Counted from the first letter of the stretch, positions 9,086-17,739 are shown. The stretch is DNA of 49,999 nt from Armatimonadota bacterium (GCA_012512505.1 JAAZEB010000055.1:1-49999); one strand, 5' to 3'. Program-made: numbers and translations. The notes: generated from the sequence alone by a model not told the origin.

Positions 9086-10153
9086 ATGGAGAAACCCCGG
9101 ATCCTGTTGGTGAAAGAGGACCACACCTGGCGTCGCCGGGTGCGCCGCCGGCTCGGCCGCTGCGGCTACCAGGTGGCGACGGCCGGAAGCGTCGCGACGG
9201 CGGTGGCGCGGCTGCCGCGTTTTCGGCCCGACCTGCTGCTGCTCGACCCCAACCTGCCGGACGGCAGCGGCTGGGAGGTGGCGCGTCAGATCCGCCACCA
9301 GACCGGCACCCACGTGCCGATCCTCGTTTGCCCTGGCCTCCCGCCGCCCGACGGCGACCCGGGCGCGCCCTGGCCGGAGGACGCTCGGCCGGGGCCGTTC
9401 GGCCTGGAGGCGCTGGTGGAGCGCGTTCAGGCGGTGCTTTCGCCCGCTGTGGCCGAGGCCAGTAGCGCCGACGACCGCGAGGCCGCCTTCTTCTCCTCAC
9501 TGTCCCACGACCTGCGCACGCCGCTGACCACCCTACGCACCGCGGTGGAAAGCCTGATGGCCGATGATGTTGAGTGGGACGAGGAGACCCGCCGCGAGTT
9601 CCTGGCGGCGATCCTCAGCGGCGCTGAGCAGGTGGGCCGCTACGCGCAGGATCTGCTGGAGTTGGCCCGCCTGGATGCCGGGGCGCTGCGGCCCACCCGA
9701 CAGCGTATTGAGCCGGAGGAGACGCTGGAGGCGTTGGCCCGCGACTTCGAGCACCAACCGCAGTTGCCGTCGGTGCGCTTCCAGGTGGCGGCTGGCACGC
9801 CCGCGGCGCAGGGGGATCCCGCCTGCGTGCAGCGGATTCTGGTCGCGCTGGTGGAAAACGCGCTGCGGTGCTCGCCCCCGGGCAGCGAGGTGGTGGTGGC
9901 GCTGGCCGGCGGCGCGCGGCAAACGGTGTGGCGGGTGAGCGACCACGGGCCCGGCATCCCCCCGGCCGAACGCGAACTGGTGTTCGACCGCCACCGCCGG
10001 GTGCGCGGCGGCCGCTCGGCCGGGAAGGCGCCCGGCATCAGCCTCTACCTGTGCCGCGAGTTGGCCCGCCTGCAAGGTGGCTGGCTGTGGGTGGAGGAGG
10101 CGGAAGGGGGCGGTGCCTGCTTCTGCCTCGCGCTCCCCGCCATCGCGCGGTGA
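9086..10153 (+). CDS. hybrid protein: degenerate response-regulator receiver fused to histidine kinase core
   Basis: 355 residues. Residues 4-118 form a CheY-like receiver with acidic pocket E11/D12 and phospho-acceptor D54 (LLLLDPNLPDG). The conserved lysine before the last strand is absent (ARPGPFGLEAL where TKPF is usual), and the switch Thr/Ser position reads Cys (ILVCPG). Residues 131-200 hold a HisKA dimerisation domain with H141 in SLSHDLRTPLTTL. The ATPase domain has the N-box ENALRCSPP and G1 box DHGPGIP, but the G2 box is altered (APGISLYL instead of G-x-GLGL). There is no membrane or sensor segment, so it is a soluble signalling protein. An in-frame GTG lies 21 bp upstream. ATG 9086 is chosen because the receiver begins there, although no clear SD supports either. 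It converges on trmJ. Confidence 0.85.
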   Translation: MEKPRILLVKEDHTWRRRVRRRLGRCGYQVATAGSVATAVARLPRFRPDLLLLDPNLPDGSGWEVARQIRHQTGTHVPILVCPGLPPPDGDPGAPWPEDARPGPFGLEALVERVQAVLSPAVAEASSADDREAAFFSSLSHDLRTPLTTLRTAVESLMADDVEWDEETRREFLAAILSGAEQVGRYAQDLLELARLDAGALRPTRQRIEPEETLEALARDFEHQPQLPSVRFQVAAGTPAAQGDPACVQRILVALVENALRCSPPGSEVVVALAGGARQTVWRVSDHGPGIPPAERELVFDRHRRVRGGRSAGKAPGISLYLCRELARLQGGWLWVEEAEGGGACFCLALPAIAR

Positions 10154-10201
10154 TGCCGACGCCTCCCTGCCGCACCTATGGCGCTGTGGCTCGCCGACCG
10201 G

Positions 10202-10978
10202 CTACGGGTTCGGCGGCTGAAGGCGGCGGATGACGGCGCGGACGATCTGGTGAAGGGTGCGCACGTCGCGCGGCTCCAGCTCAGCCCGGCTGAAGATCCG
10301 GCGCAGGGAGTCGATGAACTGCCCCGGCGGGTGGCGGAGGGTATCCGGGGGCACGAGGCGGAAGAGGTCGCCAAAACGGCGCAGCAGAGACTCCACCTCG
10401 GCGACGGTGGCCCGCGGGCGGGGCGGGGTAGGGGGCGCCTCCGCGCTGGCCAGGAAGATCTCGTGAACCACGACCTGCACCGCGTGCGACAGGTTCAGCG
10501 GCGGCATCCCCTCCGCCACCGGGATCGCCAGCGACAGGTTGCAGCGCGCCAGGTCCTCCGAGGAGAGACCGAAATCCTCCCGCCCGAAGAGGATGCCCAC
10601 GCGCTGGGTTTGGGCGAGGGTGGCAATGCGCTGTGCCGCCTGGCGCACCGGGAGCGGTGCCTCCAACATTCCGCGGCGACGGCGGTTGCTGGTGCCCACC
10701 AACCAGTGCAGCCCTTCGGTGGCCGCCTCCAGGCTCGACACCTCGCGCGCGGCGTCTAGGAGGTCGCCGGCCCCGCTGGCGAAGCAGCGGGCCTCATTCG
10801 AGTCGCGGAAAGGGGTAGGGCGCACCAGCACCAGGTCCCCGATTGCTACCGTCTTCAGCGCCCGCGCCACCGAGCCGATGTTGCCGGGGTAAAGCGGCTC
10901 CATCAAGATCACCCGCAAGTTCGCCATCGCCGGCGGCGCCGGATACGCCAGGGCGCGGTAGTCCTCTGTCTGCGGCAC
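10202..10978 (-). CDS. trmJ: tRNA (cytidine/uridine-2'-O-)-methyltransferase TrmJ
   Basis: A 258-residue SPOUT-class RNA 2'-O-methyltransferase that modifies tRNA position 32 in known members. RVILMEPLYPGNIGSVARAL is the N-terminal signature with the catalytic Arg and Asn region. ARCFASGAGDLL, GILFGREDFGLSSEDLARC and IPVAEGMPPLNLSHAVQVV form the SAM-binding trefoil knot. A helical C-terminal extension follows, as in TrmJ. The GTG start at 10978 is supported by AAGGAGG just upstream. A later ATG (MANLRVIL) is possible but has no such site. Three copies of the three-way-junction repeat lie in the region upstream. Confidence 0.9.
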   Translation of the reverse strand: MPQTEDYRALAYPAPPAMANLRVILMEPLYPGNIGSVARALKTVAIGDLVLVRPTPFRDSNEARCFASGAGDLLDAAREVSSLEAATEGLHWLVGTSNRRRRGMLEAPLPVRQAAQRIATLAQTQRVGILFGREDFGLSSEDLARCNLSLAIPVAEGMPPLNLSHAVQVVVHEIFLASAEAPPTPPRPRATVAEVESLLRRFGDLFRLVPPDTLRHPPGQFIDSLRRIFSRAELEPRDVRTLHQIVRAVIRRLQPPNP

Positions 10979-11052
10979 AGAACCTCCTTCTTAGTCGTTT
11001 AGTTGTTCATCAGTATACCCGCCGGCCGCCGCGGAAGCACGCGTGCCCCGGC

Positions 11053-11078
11053 GTAGGAGCCCTCCATGCCCGACGGGC
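11053..11078 (+). repeat. family D repeat (GTAG-headed short palindrome)
   Basis: GTAGGAGCCC at 11053-11062 is followed by a short palindrome, GCCCGACGGGC (11068-11078). A second copy begins at 39666, inside the stop codon of the NAGPA-domain gene. A GTAG head followed by a short imperfect palindrome is the layout of REP elements. Confidence 0.65.
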
Positions 11079-11157
11079 TCCCAAGAGGATGAAAATGGGG
11101 CTCCGTCGCCAATCCATGCGTTAGGCGGATGACAAAGCCGTTTCCAGGGTAGAGCAG

Positions 11158-11466
11158 CGGAGTGCCGCAGCGATGCGGCTTCCCAAACCACCGAAGCCCG
11201 ATGGCTCGGGCACTCCGGCCAGTTGCCTGGGAGAGTAGCGGAGTGCCGCAGCGATGCGGCTTCCCAAACCACCGAAGCCCGATTGCTCGGGCACTCCGTT
11301 ACCCGGGCCTGGGTTTGTAGGGGCGAAACAACCAGCATGCCTGACTTTCGTGCACTCGCGTCCGTATGACTGCCGGTTGCTTCGCCCCTACGGCGTTGCG
11401 TTGACCCGCCTCGACGTGGACACGCGGCTTCCCAAACCGCCGAAGCCCGATGGCTCGGGCGCTCCG
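11158..11466 (-). repeat. array of three-way-junction repeats (two full, one 5'-truncated on + strand)
   Basis: Copies at 11158-11217 and 11239-11298 are 60 bp each with an 81-bp period. Each reads CGGAGT, hairpin GCCGCA-GCGA-TGCGGC, a 16-nt linker, a second hairpin GCCCGA-(TGGC or TTGC)-TCGGGC, and ACTCCG, which pairs with the first six bases. The spacer, read on the minus strand, gives CCAG-GCAA-CTGG, a hairpin with a GNRA loop. The third copy (11423-11466) keeps only the second half and ends GCTCCG. The sense form, judged by transcription at all loci, is the minus strand here. Confidence 0.9.
11317..11391. repeat. family B palindromic element (GTAGGGGCGAA ... TTCGCCCCTAC)
   Basis: 17-bp arms at 11317-11333 and 11375-11391 match with one mismatch, and the central 41 bp is unique to this larger form. 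A related copy lies at 35489-35563: its centre is similar (GTGCCTGAC and CGTCCGTATG are shared or nearly so). No open reading frame of note is inside. The size and inverted ends suggest a small non-autonomous or REP-type element. Confidence 0.85.
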
Positions 11467-11498
11467 GCAATCCCTCCTGGAGGAGTCACATCTCTCCG

Positions 11499-11567
11499 GC
11501 GTCGGACGGCCTCCTACGCCGGCCGGCGGGACGCCGGCGGTCCGGCCCATCGGCGTCGGACGCCTCC
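11499..11567 (+). repeat. family C intergenic repeat copy
   Basis: This copy contains the shared core GGCCGGCGGGACGCCGGCG (11521-11539) flanked by two CGGCGTCGGACG motifs (11498-11509 and 11551-11562). It lies immediately after the stop of the Tat-exported protein gene (11583). Confidence 0.75.
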
Positions 11568-11582
11568 TCCACGCACCGCCGG

Positions 11583-13190
11583 CTACACCCGCACGTCGCG
11601 CACCAACTCCAACTCCAGGGCCTCGATGCGCACGGCGCGGCGCGTGGTGCCGACGCACAGCGTGAGGTCCACCGGCTGCTCCTGCAGGTTCCACAAGAGC
11701 ACGGCGCGGGCGGTAGGATACCAGGCGCACACCACCGGCAGCTCCTCGGCGACGTAGGGCACCTGGCGCAGCTTCGGCAGGATCTCGCGGCGCAAGGCGA
11801 ACAGATCCGCCAGCGTGTCGGCAACGGGGCGCCCCTGGGAGGTCTGCGCCGCGCTGGGCCGGTAGATGAAGGTGGTGCCTCGGGAACGGAGCTTGCCCTC
11901 GGCCAGGGCCCGGGCATCGGCGTCGGAGAGGAAGGTCCAGCCGTCGGTGGCGGGCCGCTCGGTGACCTCGAACGGCACCCCGGTGGCGAGGAAGAGGCTG
12001 TAGGGCCAATCGCCACCCACCAGGCGGCTGTGCTCGCCCCAGAAGTGCTTGAACGGGCCACGCGGTCGGTGGCCGGCAACTACCTGGTGAAGCGCGGTGT
12101 GCTTCTTGATCGCCGCCGCCAACCGACCCGGCTCCCGGCGCGACCAATCGGCCAGGTTGGCGCACATGAACATCGTGTTGCGCACGTCGGCGATGGTCGA
12201 GGTGCAGAGCTTGGCGAGGCCGTTGCGCGGCGAGAGGCGTTCCGCCGGGTAGGCGGTCGTCTCGCTGAACGCCAGCTCGGGGCGGGCGAAGCGGCGGTGG
12301 AAGAGCACGCTGAACAGCTCGTCCGTCTTCCCCTTCGGGGGCGCGAAGGCGTCGTCGTCGAACATCGACTCGCCAACGCGGAACGGCACGTCGCGGTAAT
12401 CGGGCAGGCGGATGCCGGCCTTCTCGCTGCCCAGGTACATCACCATGATGCCGACGGCCATGTCTGGGGCCACCGCGCGGCGCAACTGCCGAAACAGGCC
12501 GGTCAGCTCATCACCGATGAACGACAACCAGGCGCGCAGCACCGGCGTGACGGTGCGAGTGTTCACTGCCTCCACCAGCTCTGCCCACTGCGCCTCGGAA
12601 TAGCCGTGCTGCTTCAAGAAGGCGTCTTTGTGCTGCGGGCAGAAGCAGCCGCCGATGTTGAACGGCGTTTGGGCCAGCCGGAAGTCGTCGTCCAGGAAGC
12701 AGCGGCGGAACGGCACGCGGCGGAGCCGTTCGAGGGTGGTCAGGTTCTCCTGGACCACCGCCGGGTGACAGGCGGTGCCGGCGTAGGTAGAGCCGTTGGG
12801 TGCCACGCCCCAGTGCCCCTCCACCGGGAACTTTGGCGTGGCCGGCCCCTCGCCGGGATGGCCCAGCGGGACCGTGATGAGGTGAGCGGCCATCCCCTCG
12901 GCCTCGATGCGCCGCACCCACTCGCGGAAGCGGCGGATCGCCTCGTCGTCCGGGATGCCGGCCGGGGGAGGGCCAACCCACCAATCCAGCCACAGGTCGG
13001 TGATGCCGGCCTCGCGCACGAGGCGCAGCATCTCTGGCTCGGCGTCGATCAGCCTCCCGCTGACGCTGTAGTGGAAGCGGCGCTGGCGCGAGGCGGCCGG
13101 CTGTGCGGCCGACGCTTCTGGCGCCAGGCCGCACAGCCACGCTCCTGCCCCGGCCGCCGCCGTGAGGAGGTTCCGTCTATTGATCAACAT
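11583..13190 (-). CDS. Tat-exported TIM-barrel, glycosidase-like protein of unknown specificity
   Basis: A 535-residue protein starting with a twin-arginine signal (INRRNLLTAAAGAGAWLCG) and an ASA-type cleavage site near residue 28, so it should be exported folded. The body looks like a TIM barrel: GITDLWLDWWVG (strand 1), HLITVPLG, RRCFLDDDFRL, MAVGIMVMYLG, and a C-terminal beta region (RAVLLWNLQEQ) typical of glycoside hydrolases. I cannot assign a GH family. The ATG at 13190 is preferred over the upstream extension because of GGGAG and the signal peptide. It lies 23 bp downstream of the ceramidase-like gene, so the two form an operon. Confidence 0.65.
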   Translation of the reverse strand: MLINRRNLLTAAAGAGAWLCGLAPEASAAQPAASRQRRFHYSVSGRLIDAEPEMLRLVREAGITDLWLDWWVGPPPAGIPDDEAIRRFREWVRRIEAEGMAAHLITVPLGHPGEGPATPKFPVEGHWGVAPNGSTYAGTACHPAVVQENLTTLERLRRVPFRRCFLDDDFRLAQTPFNIGGCFCPQHKDAFLKQHGYSEAQWAELVEAVNTRTVTPVLRAWLSFIGDELTGLFRQLRRAVAPDMAVGIMVMYLGSEKAGIRLPDYRDVPFRVGESMFDDDAFAPPKGKTDELFSVLFHRRFARPELAFSETTAYPAERLSPRNGLAKLCTSTIADVRNTMFMCANLADWSRREPGRLAAAIKKHTALHQVVAGHRPRGPFKHFWGEHSRLVGGDWPYSLFLATGVPFEVTERPATDGWTFLSDADARALAEGKLRSRGTTFIYRPSAAQTSQGRPVADTLADLFALRREILPKLRQVPYVAEELPVVCAWYPTARAVLLWNLQEQPVDLTLCVGTTRRAVRIEALELELVRDVRV

Positions 13191-13213
13191 GGCGCTCTCC
13201 CGGCGGCCTGCGT

Positions 13214-14587
13214 TCAGTCGTTCTCCCACATCGCGTTCAGGCCGGCCACCGTCTCTTCTACCAGCACCTGACCGCCCTCGGGGCCAACCCGGTTGTCTGC
13301 CGCCTCGGCGCCGTAGCCGGTCGCGGCCAGGGCGCGCGCCGTTGGCAGGTAGGTGCCGTTGCCGGCCAACTGGATGATGAACGTCTGCAGTGCCTGGCAG
13401 CGGGCCTTGATGCGCAGGCCAAAGTCGAGGAACAGCTCAAACGGATTGGTGGCAAACGCCACGTCGCCGAGGCGGGCCAGGTGAACTTCCACCGGGTATA
13501 CCGGCTGCTCGCCCTGCTTTTCATAACGCCGCATCACCGCCTCGTTGCGCCGCAGCATCACGAAGCGGAAGGAGACGGCCGCCAGGTCCGCCGGGTCCGG
13601 CTGCTGCGCGCTGAACTCCTTGAAACGCTGCTGGGCCACCTCATACTCAGCGGCGGTGACCTTGCGGGCGGGCAGGTTCAGCAGGCGCGTCTCGTGGCGG
13701 AACGGCACGTCGGTGTGGATCTCGTCGCGCGAGTAGGCCAGCACGTCCTCCACGGCGAGGCCGATGCGCCGGGCGATCTCCTCGCGCTCGGAAAGGCCGC
13801 GCCGCTGGCGCATCATCTCCTCGGCGCGCGCGTAGAGCAGGAAGTGGGGCGATTGGTCGCCGGCGGCGCTGCACTGGGGCAGCACGAACACCTCGGCACC
13901 CAGGCGCTTCGCCAGATCCTGACGCACCTCGTGCCAGAAGTCGGCCGAAACGTAGTACTCGCCCTCGGTGACCTGCGAGGGGCAGGCCAGGTTCACTACC
14001 AGGCCGGTGAGGCGCCGCTGCTCGTCCCAGGTAAAGAGAAGGTCGAGGCTGTGATCCTCATACCCTTCGATGTGCGCGAACTCCGGCACGTTGGTGGCGC
14101 CGTACATCCGCGAGGTGCCGTCGAAGTAGGCTGCCCGGCGGTTGTGCCCGATGACGGCGTGCCCAAACCCCCAACTGACGCCACCGGAGGCGCGCGCTTC
14201 CCAGGCGCGGGCGATGCAGTCGGCCACCCGCGTCACGAACAGGTCGGCGTACTCCTCGGCCGTCATCACCTCGGGGCCAAGCGGCGGGTAAATCCCATCC
14301 TGGATCTCCGGGGCGGTGTGCGTGTGCGTGGCGTTCAGGAACACGTTGCGCGGATCGAGGCCGGGCGCCCGGCCCTCCAGCGCCTCGCGCACCCGCTGCA
14401 GGATTGCGTCGGGGATGCCGACCCGGTCGCAGGAAACCATCACCATCTGCTGGTTGCCGGCACTGATGGCCAGTGCTGTTGCCAGCAAGGGGTCGTTGAC
14501 GCGCGTGGAGATGCGCGCGTGATGTTGGCCGCGCAGGTTCACCAGCCGCTCCGGGGTGATGTCCGTCGATGCCCAGCCGATATGCAT
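13214..14587 (-). CDS. neutral/alkaline ceramidase-superfamily protein
   Basis: 457 residues, related to the N-terminal domain of neutral ceramidases, zinc amidases. The opening HIGWASTDITPE matches the family opening (A-x-x-DITP). NATHTHTAPE corresponds to the zinc-binding S/THTHSGP motif. A further putative ligand region is CPSQVTEGEYYVSADFWHEV, followed by LPQCSAAGDQSPHFL. There is no signal peptide, and the Ig-like C-terminal domain of true ceramidases is missing. The substrate is therefore probably not ceramide. Such proteins often lie with sugar-catabolism genes. The ATG at 14587 has GGGAGG six bases upstream. A paralogue lies at 20868. Confidence 0.8.
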   Translation of the reverse strand: MHIGWASTDITPERLVNLRGQHHARISTRVNDPLLATALAISAGNQQMVMVSCDRVGIPDAILQRVREALEGRAPGLDPRNVFLNATHTHTAPEIQDGIYPPLGPEVMTAEEYADLFVTRVADCIARAWEARASGGVSWGFGHAVIGHNRRAAYFDGTSRMYGATNVPEFAHIEGYEDHSLDLLFTWDEQRRLTGLVVNLACPSQVTEGEYYVSADFWHEVRQDLAKRLGAEVFVLPQCSAAGDQSPHFLLYARAEEMMRQRRGLSEREEIARRIGLAVEDVLAYSRDEIHTDVPFRHETRLLNLPARKVTAAEYEVAQQRFKEFSAQQPDPADLAAVSFRFVMLRRNEAVMRRYEKQGEQPVYPVEVHLARLGDVAFATNPFELFLDFGLRIKARCQALQTFIIQLAGNGTYLPTARALAATGYGAEAADNRVGPEGGQVLVEETVAGLNAMWEND

Positions 14588-14786
14588 GGTTGCCTCCCTC
14601 GGGCTACAAGTGCCCGTCACCCCTGCATTCGCCCGCGCCGGGGGGCACTCCTCCCGGCGGGCGCACTCCGGCAGGACTCCCATTGGGGGCGGCCGAACTG
14701 ACGCGCAACCGGCTTCGTCACCTACTTCAGTGGCCGACGGCGCCGGCTGCCCCCGCAGCCGTCGGGCGGGCGAAAGGGTCGCGATC
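14588..14786. other. divergent intergenic region of the sugar locus
   Basis: 199 bp between the ceramidase-like gene and the GH52-like gene. It must hold the control region for both pairs, but I see no clear -35/-10. Several GGGGG and CACTCC tracts occur (14640-14690). Nothing else stands out. Confidence 0.4.
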
Positions 14787-16934
14787 ATGCAGCTTTTCGA
14801 GACGGTAGTATCGAATCTGGGTTCCCGCTTCACTCTAAACCTGCTGCCGCACCGACGTCAGTTCTACCTCTCTCCCCTGGGCTACTACCTGCATGCCCCG
14901 GTTGACCTGGCGGTTGGCCTGCGGATCGGGGAAGACTATCGCATTCTGCCGTTCTCCGACCGCTACAAATGCTTTGCCTCGGTGGAGCAGGAGGTGCTTC
15001 CCAGCGGGGTGCGCTTCCGCTGCCAGGATCCGGAGCTAGGGGTCGCCGTGGAGGTCACCTTCCGCGCCGCCTTCTACCCGCGCGATGTGATCCTCTCGAC
15101 CGCGCCGTTTTGCTACGTCACGCTTAGCGTCAGCCGGCTGCCGGGGCACGAGGCCGATCCCACGCCGATTGCGGGCCACTTCTTCCTGGCGGTGCTGCCC
15201 GGGCCCCACTTCAGCGCCCGCAAGCTAGACAACGGGTTTGCCTTCAGCGGCACCTTCCGGCCGGCCGAGCCAGGGCTCGACCTGCGCCTTCCCGAGGAGT
15301 TCGCGGCGGGGGTGCCCGCCGAGTTCGCCATCGGCAGCCTCGACCCAGAGCCGGAACTGGGCGACCAGCGGGTCTCGCGGGCGTTCCTCTTGGCCGACCA
15401 GGAGCGCGTGACCGAGCGGTTCGTGTTGGCCGGCTATTGCGGCGCCGAGCTTTTCGAGGCGTGGGGCGAGCGCTACCGGTTCAAGTACTCCAGCTTCTTC
15501 GCCTCGGTCGAGGAAGTGCTCTCCTACGCGGCCTCCGAGCGGGCCGAGATCGAGCGCAAGATGGATCTCTTCGATTCTCTGGTGCTCGACAGCTCGCTTT
15601 CGCGCGAGACGCAGCAGCTCATCGCCTACGCCCTGCAGACCTACCTGGCCAACACCTTCTGGATGACGCGGCAGGAGCAGGACTGGTTCTCCGTGTGGGA
15701 GGGCAACCGCCTCCGCAACTCGACGGTGGATGTCGAGTACAACGTCGGCCTCTTCTACCTGGCCCTGTGGCCCGAGTTGCTAGAGATCACCCTGGAAGAG
15801 TGGACCCGCCACGAGCAGAAAAGCCTCTACGGCAGCTACCTGGCGCACGATATGGGCGTCGGCCTGACGGTTGGCGGCCAGCAGACGTATCCACACCCGA
15901 TGGAGGTGGAGGAAAACAGCAACTTCCTGCTGCTGACGTATGCTTGCTGGCGCTTCACCGGCAGCGAGCGCTTCCTCAGCGAGAACTTCGGGCTGATCCG
16001 CCGCCTGGCGACCTACTTGATCGATGCGGACACTACCGGCGATGGGACGCCCAACATCGGCGTGGCAAACCCGATCGACGACGCCGCGCCTACGGCGCAG
16101 TACGCGCGCGCGCAGGTCTACCTGGCGGTGAAGGCGCTGTCAGCGCTGGCGGTGACCGCCCTGATGGCCGACCGCTGTGGCGACGACGAACTCGCGACGC
16201 GCTGCCGCGAGCGGGTGGCCCGCATCCGTCAGACGCTCGATGCCGAGGCGTGGCAGGGAGACCACTACTCTGTTTGCATCGAGCGGGAGATGGATGACCT
16301 CGTGGACGCCTGGACGGGCCAGCCGCTGGGCAGCGGCACGCTGCGTGGCTGGGATGCCTACTCCATCCATACCGCCAACGGGCTCCTCTACCCGCTGCTC
16401 ACCGGCTACCGGCCGGAGGTGGACTACGCGCGCTTCCGCCGCGACGTGGTCAATGCCACCCGCCAGACGCTCACCGAGTACGGCGGCACCCACACCAGCG
16501 TCGACCGGAGCAGCGTGTGGATCTCGCAGAACCTGTGGCGCGATTTCGTTGCCGCTTCCCTGGGCGTCGATCAGCTCGACCTGGCCTCGCGCTATTGGAC
16601 GTTCCTGGTCTACGAGAACACGGTGGGCCGCGGCGGCTGCTTCAGCGACGCCTACGGTGGACCGGCGCTCACCTTCTACCCGCGCGGCATCACCAGCATC
16701 GGCGCGTTCGCCGCTGCCGCCGGCCTCAGCGTCGACCGCATCGAGCGCCGGGTCTCTCTCAACCCGGTGCGCGCCCCGCTGCGCGTGCCGTTGCTGCCCC
16801 TGGCAGACTGGGACGAGGGCCAGGTGCCGTGGCTGGAGGTGGACCTGGTGGATGGCGAGCTCCGGGTGCGCCTCCAGAACCAGGAGCTGCTGAACGGCAT
16901 GCGCGTGCTGGTCTTCGGCAACCCGTGGAAGTGA
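14787..16934 (+). CDS. six-hairpin glycosidase, distant GH52 (beta-xylosidase)-like
   Basis: 715 residues. An N-terminal beta-sandwich (about 1-260) precedes an alpha/alpha six-hairpin catalytic domain. The segment FSVWEGNRLRNSTVDVEYN matches the GH52 nucleophile region (N-E-G-x-x-R-x-x-NT-x-D), which puts E305 as nucleophile. PIDDAAPTAQYARAQVYLA resembles the acid/base region, with D431 or D432. LAHDMGVG is shared with GH52, and FYPRGITSIGAF matches the GH52 C-terminal YYPRGVTSI. The central part also resembles glutaminase-A/DUF4965 six-hairpin proteins, so the exact substrate is open. There is no signal peptide. The ATG is chosen by the domain start and AAGGG upstream. A sugar isomerase gene follows 34 bp later. 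Confidence 0.65.
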   Translation: MQLFETVVSNLGSRFTLNLLPHRRQFYLSPLGYYLHAPVDLAVGLRIGEDYRILPFSDRYKCFASVEQEVLPSGVRFRCQDPELGVAVEVTFRAAFYPRDVILSTAPFCYVTLSVSRLPGHEADPTPIAGHFFLAVLPGPHFSARKLDNGFAFSGTFRPAEPGLDLRLPEEFAAGVPAEFAIGSLDPEPELGDQRVSRAFLLADQERVTERFVLAGYCGAELFEAWGERYRFKYSSFFASVEEVLSYAASERAEIERKMDLFDSLVLDSSLSRETQQLIAYALQTYLANTFWMTRQEQDWFSVWEGNRLRNSTVDVEYNVGLFYLALWPELLEITLEEWTRHEQKSLYGSYLAHDMGVGLTVGGQQTYPHPMEVEENSNFLLLTYACWRFTGSERFLSENFGLIRRLATYLIDADTTGDGTPNIGVANPIDDAAPTAQYARAQVYLAVKALSALAVTALMADRCGDDELATRCRERVARIRQTLDAEAWQGDHYSVCIEREMDDLVDAWTGQPLGSGTLRGWDAYSIHTANGLLYPLLTGYRPEVDYARFRRDVVNATRQTLTEYGGTHTSVDRSSVWISQNLWRDFVAASLGVDQLDLASRYWTFLVYENTVGRGGCFSDAYGGPALTFYPRGITSIGAFAAAAGLSVDRIERRVSLNPVRAPLRVPLLPLADWDEGQVPWLEVDLVDGELRVRLQNQELLNGMRVLVFGNPWK

Positions 16935-16968
16935 CGCGGCGCGCGCCGGGCCGCGAGAGGAGCAATGG

Positions 16969-17739
16969 ATGAAACTGGGACTGGTCACCTACAACCTGGC
17001 CCCGGATTGGGATCTGCCCACGATCATCGAGCGGTGCCAGCGCACCGGCTTTGAGGGCGTGGAGTTGCGAACCAGCCACGCCCACGGCGTGGAACCGGGC
17101 CTCTCTTCCAGCGCGCGCCAGGAGGTGCGGCAGCGCTTTGCCGACTCCGGCGTCACCCTCTGGGGGTTGGGAAGCGTCTGCGAGTTCCACTCGACCGACC
17201 CAGAGGTGGTGCGGCAGAACGTGGAGATGTGCCGCGCCTTCGTGGCCCTGGCCGCCGATGTCGGCGCGCGGGGCGTGAAGGTGCGCCCCAACGGCCTCCA
17301 GGAGGCGCAGGGCGTGCCGGTGGAGCAGACTCTGGCGCAGATCGGCAAGGCGCTGCGCCAATGCGGCGCCGCGGCGGCCGATGCCGGCGTGGAGATCTGG
17401 CTGGAGGTCCACGGCCCGGGCACGTCGCACCCGCCCTATATCCACACCATCCTGGACTACTGCGGCCACCCCGCCGTCGGCGTTTGCTGGAACTCCAACG
17501 ACACCGACGTCAAGGACGGCTCCATCCGGGAGTACTTCCACCTCCTAGCTCCCGAAATCCGCTCGGTCCACATCACCGAACTGTGGCGCGAGCAATACCC
17601 CTGGCGCGAGCTGTTCGCCCAACTAAACGGCATCGGCTACGACCGCTTCACCCTGGCCGAGATCCCGCAATCGAGCGACCCGGAGCGGCTGATGCGCTAC
17701 TACCGGGCGCTGTGGAACGAGCTGCGCCGCCAACCGTGA
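16969..17739 (+). CDS. sugar phosphate isomerase/epimerase (AP endonuclease 2 TIM barrel)
   Basis: A 256-residue xylose-isomerase-like TIM barrel. It begins MKLGLVTYNLAPDWDLPTII. GFEGVELRTSHAHGVE, GARGVKVRPNGL, EIWLEVHGPGTS, VGVCWNSNDTD, RSVHITELW and FTLAEIPQ supply the usual metal ligands (E, H, D, E) along the barrel. The family isomerises or epimerises sugars or inositols. The substrate is probably a product of the upstream glycosidase. GAGAGGAG precedes the ATG. An out-of-frame ATG five bases earlier is not used. Confidence 0.85.
   Translation: MKLGLVTYNLAPDWDLPTIIERCQRTGFEGVELRTSHAHGVEPGLSSSARQEVRQRFADSGVTLWGLGSVCEFHSTDPEVVRQNVEMCRAFVALAADVGARGVKVRPNGLQEAQGVPVEQTLAQIGKALRQCGAAAADAGVEIWLEVHGPGTSHPPYIHTILDYCGHPAVGVCWNSNDTDVKDGSIREYFHLLAPEIRSVHITELWREQYPWRELFAQLNGIGYDRFTLAEIPQSSDPERLMRYYRALWNELRRQP

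Larger units (their letters stand above)
10979..11582. other. repeat-packed intergenic region between the Tat-exported protein gene and trmJ
   Basis: 604 bp that hold almost only repeats. In order: a GTAGGAGCCC element (11053-11078), two complete and one truncated three-way-junction repeats (11158-11217, 11239-11298, 11423-11466), a GTAGGGGCGAA palindrome (11317-11391) and a family C element (about 11499-11567). All four repeat families of this window meet here. Both flanking genes are on the minus strand, so this would be transcribed as the trmJ leader if there is readthrough. No gene is seen. Confidence 0.75.

Noticed and set aside
8453-9500. Open frames in the 8455-9085 gap
   Set aside because: They are Arg/Pro/Gly-rich translations with no SD, no homology that I recognise, and overlap the kinase start.
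11158-11466. Repeat arrays as a CRISPR
   Set aside because: Units are 60 bp with internal hairpins, the spacers are similar to each other rather than unique, and no cas genes are near.
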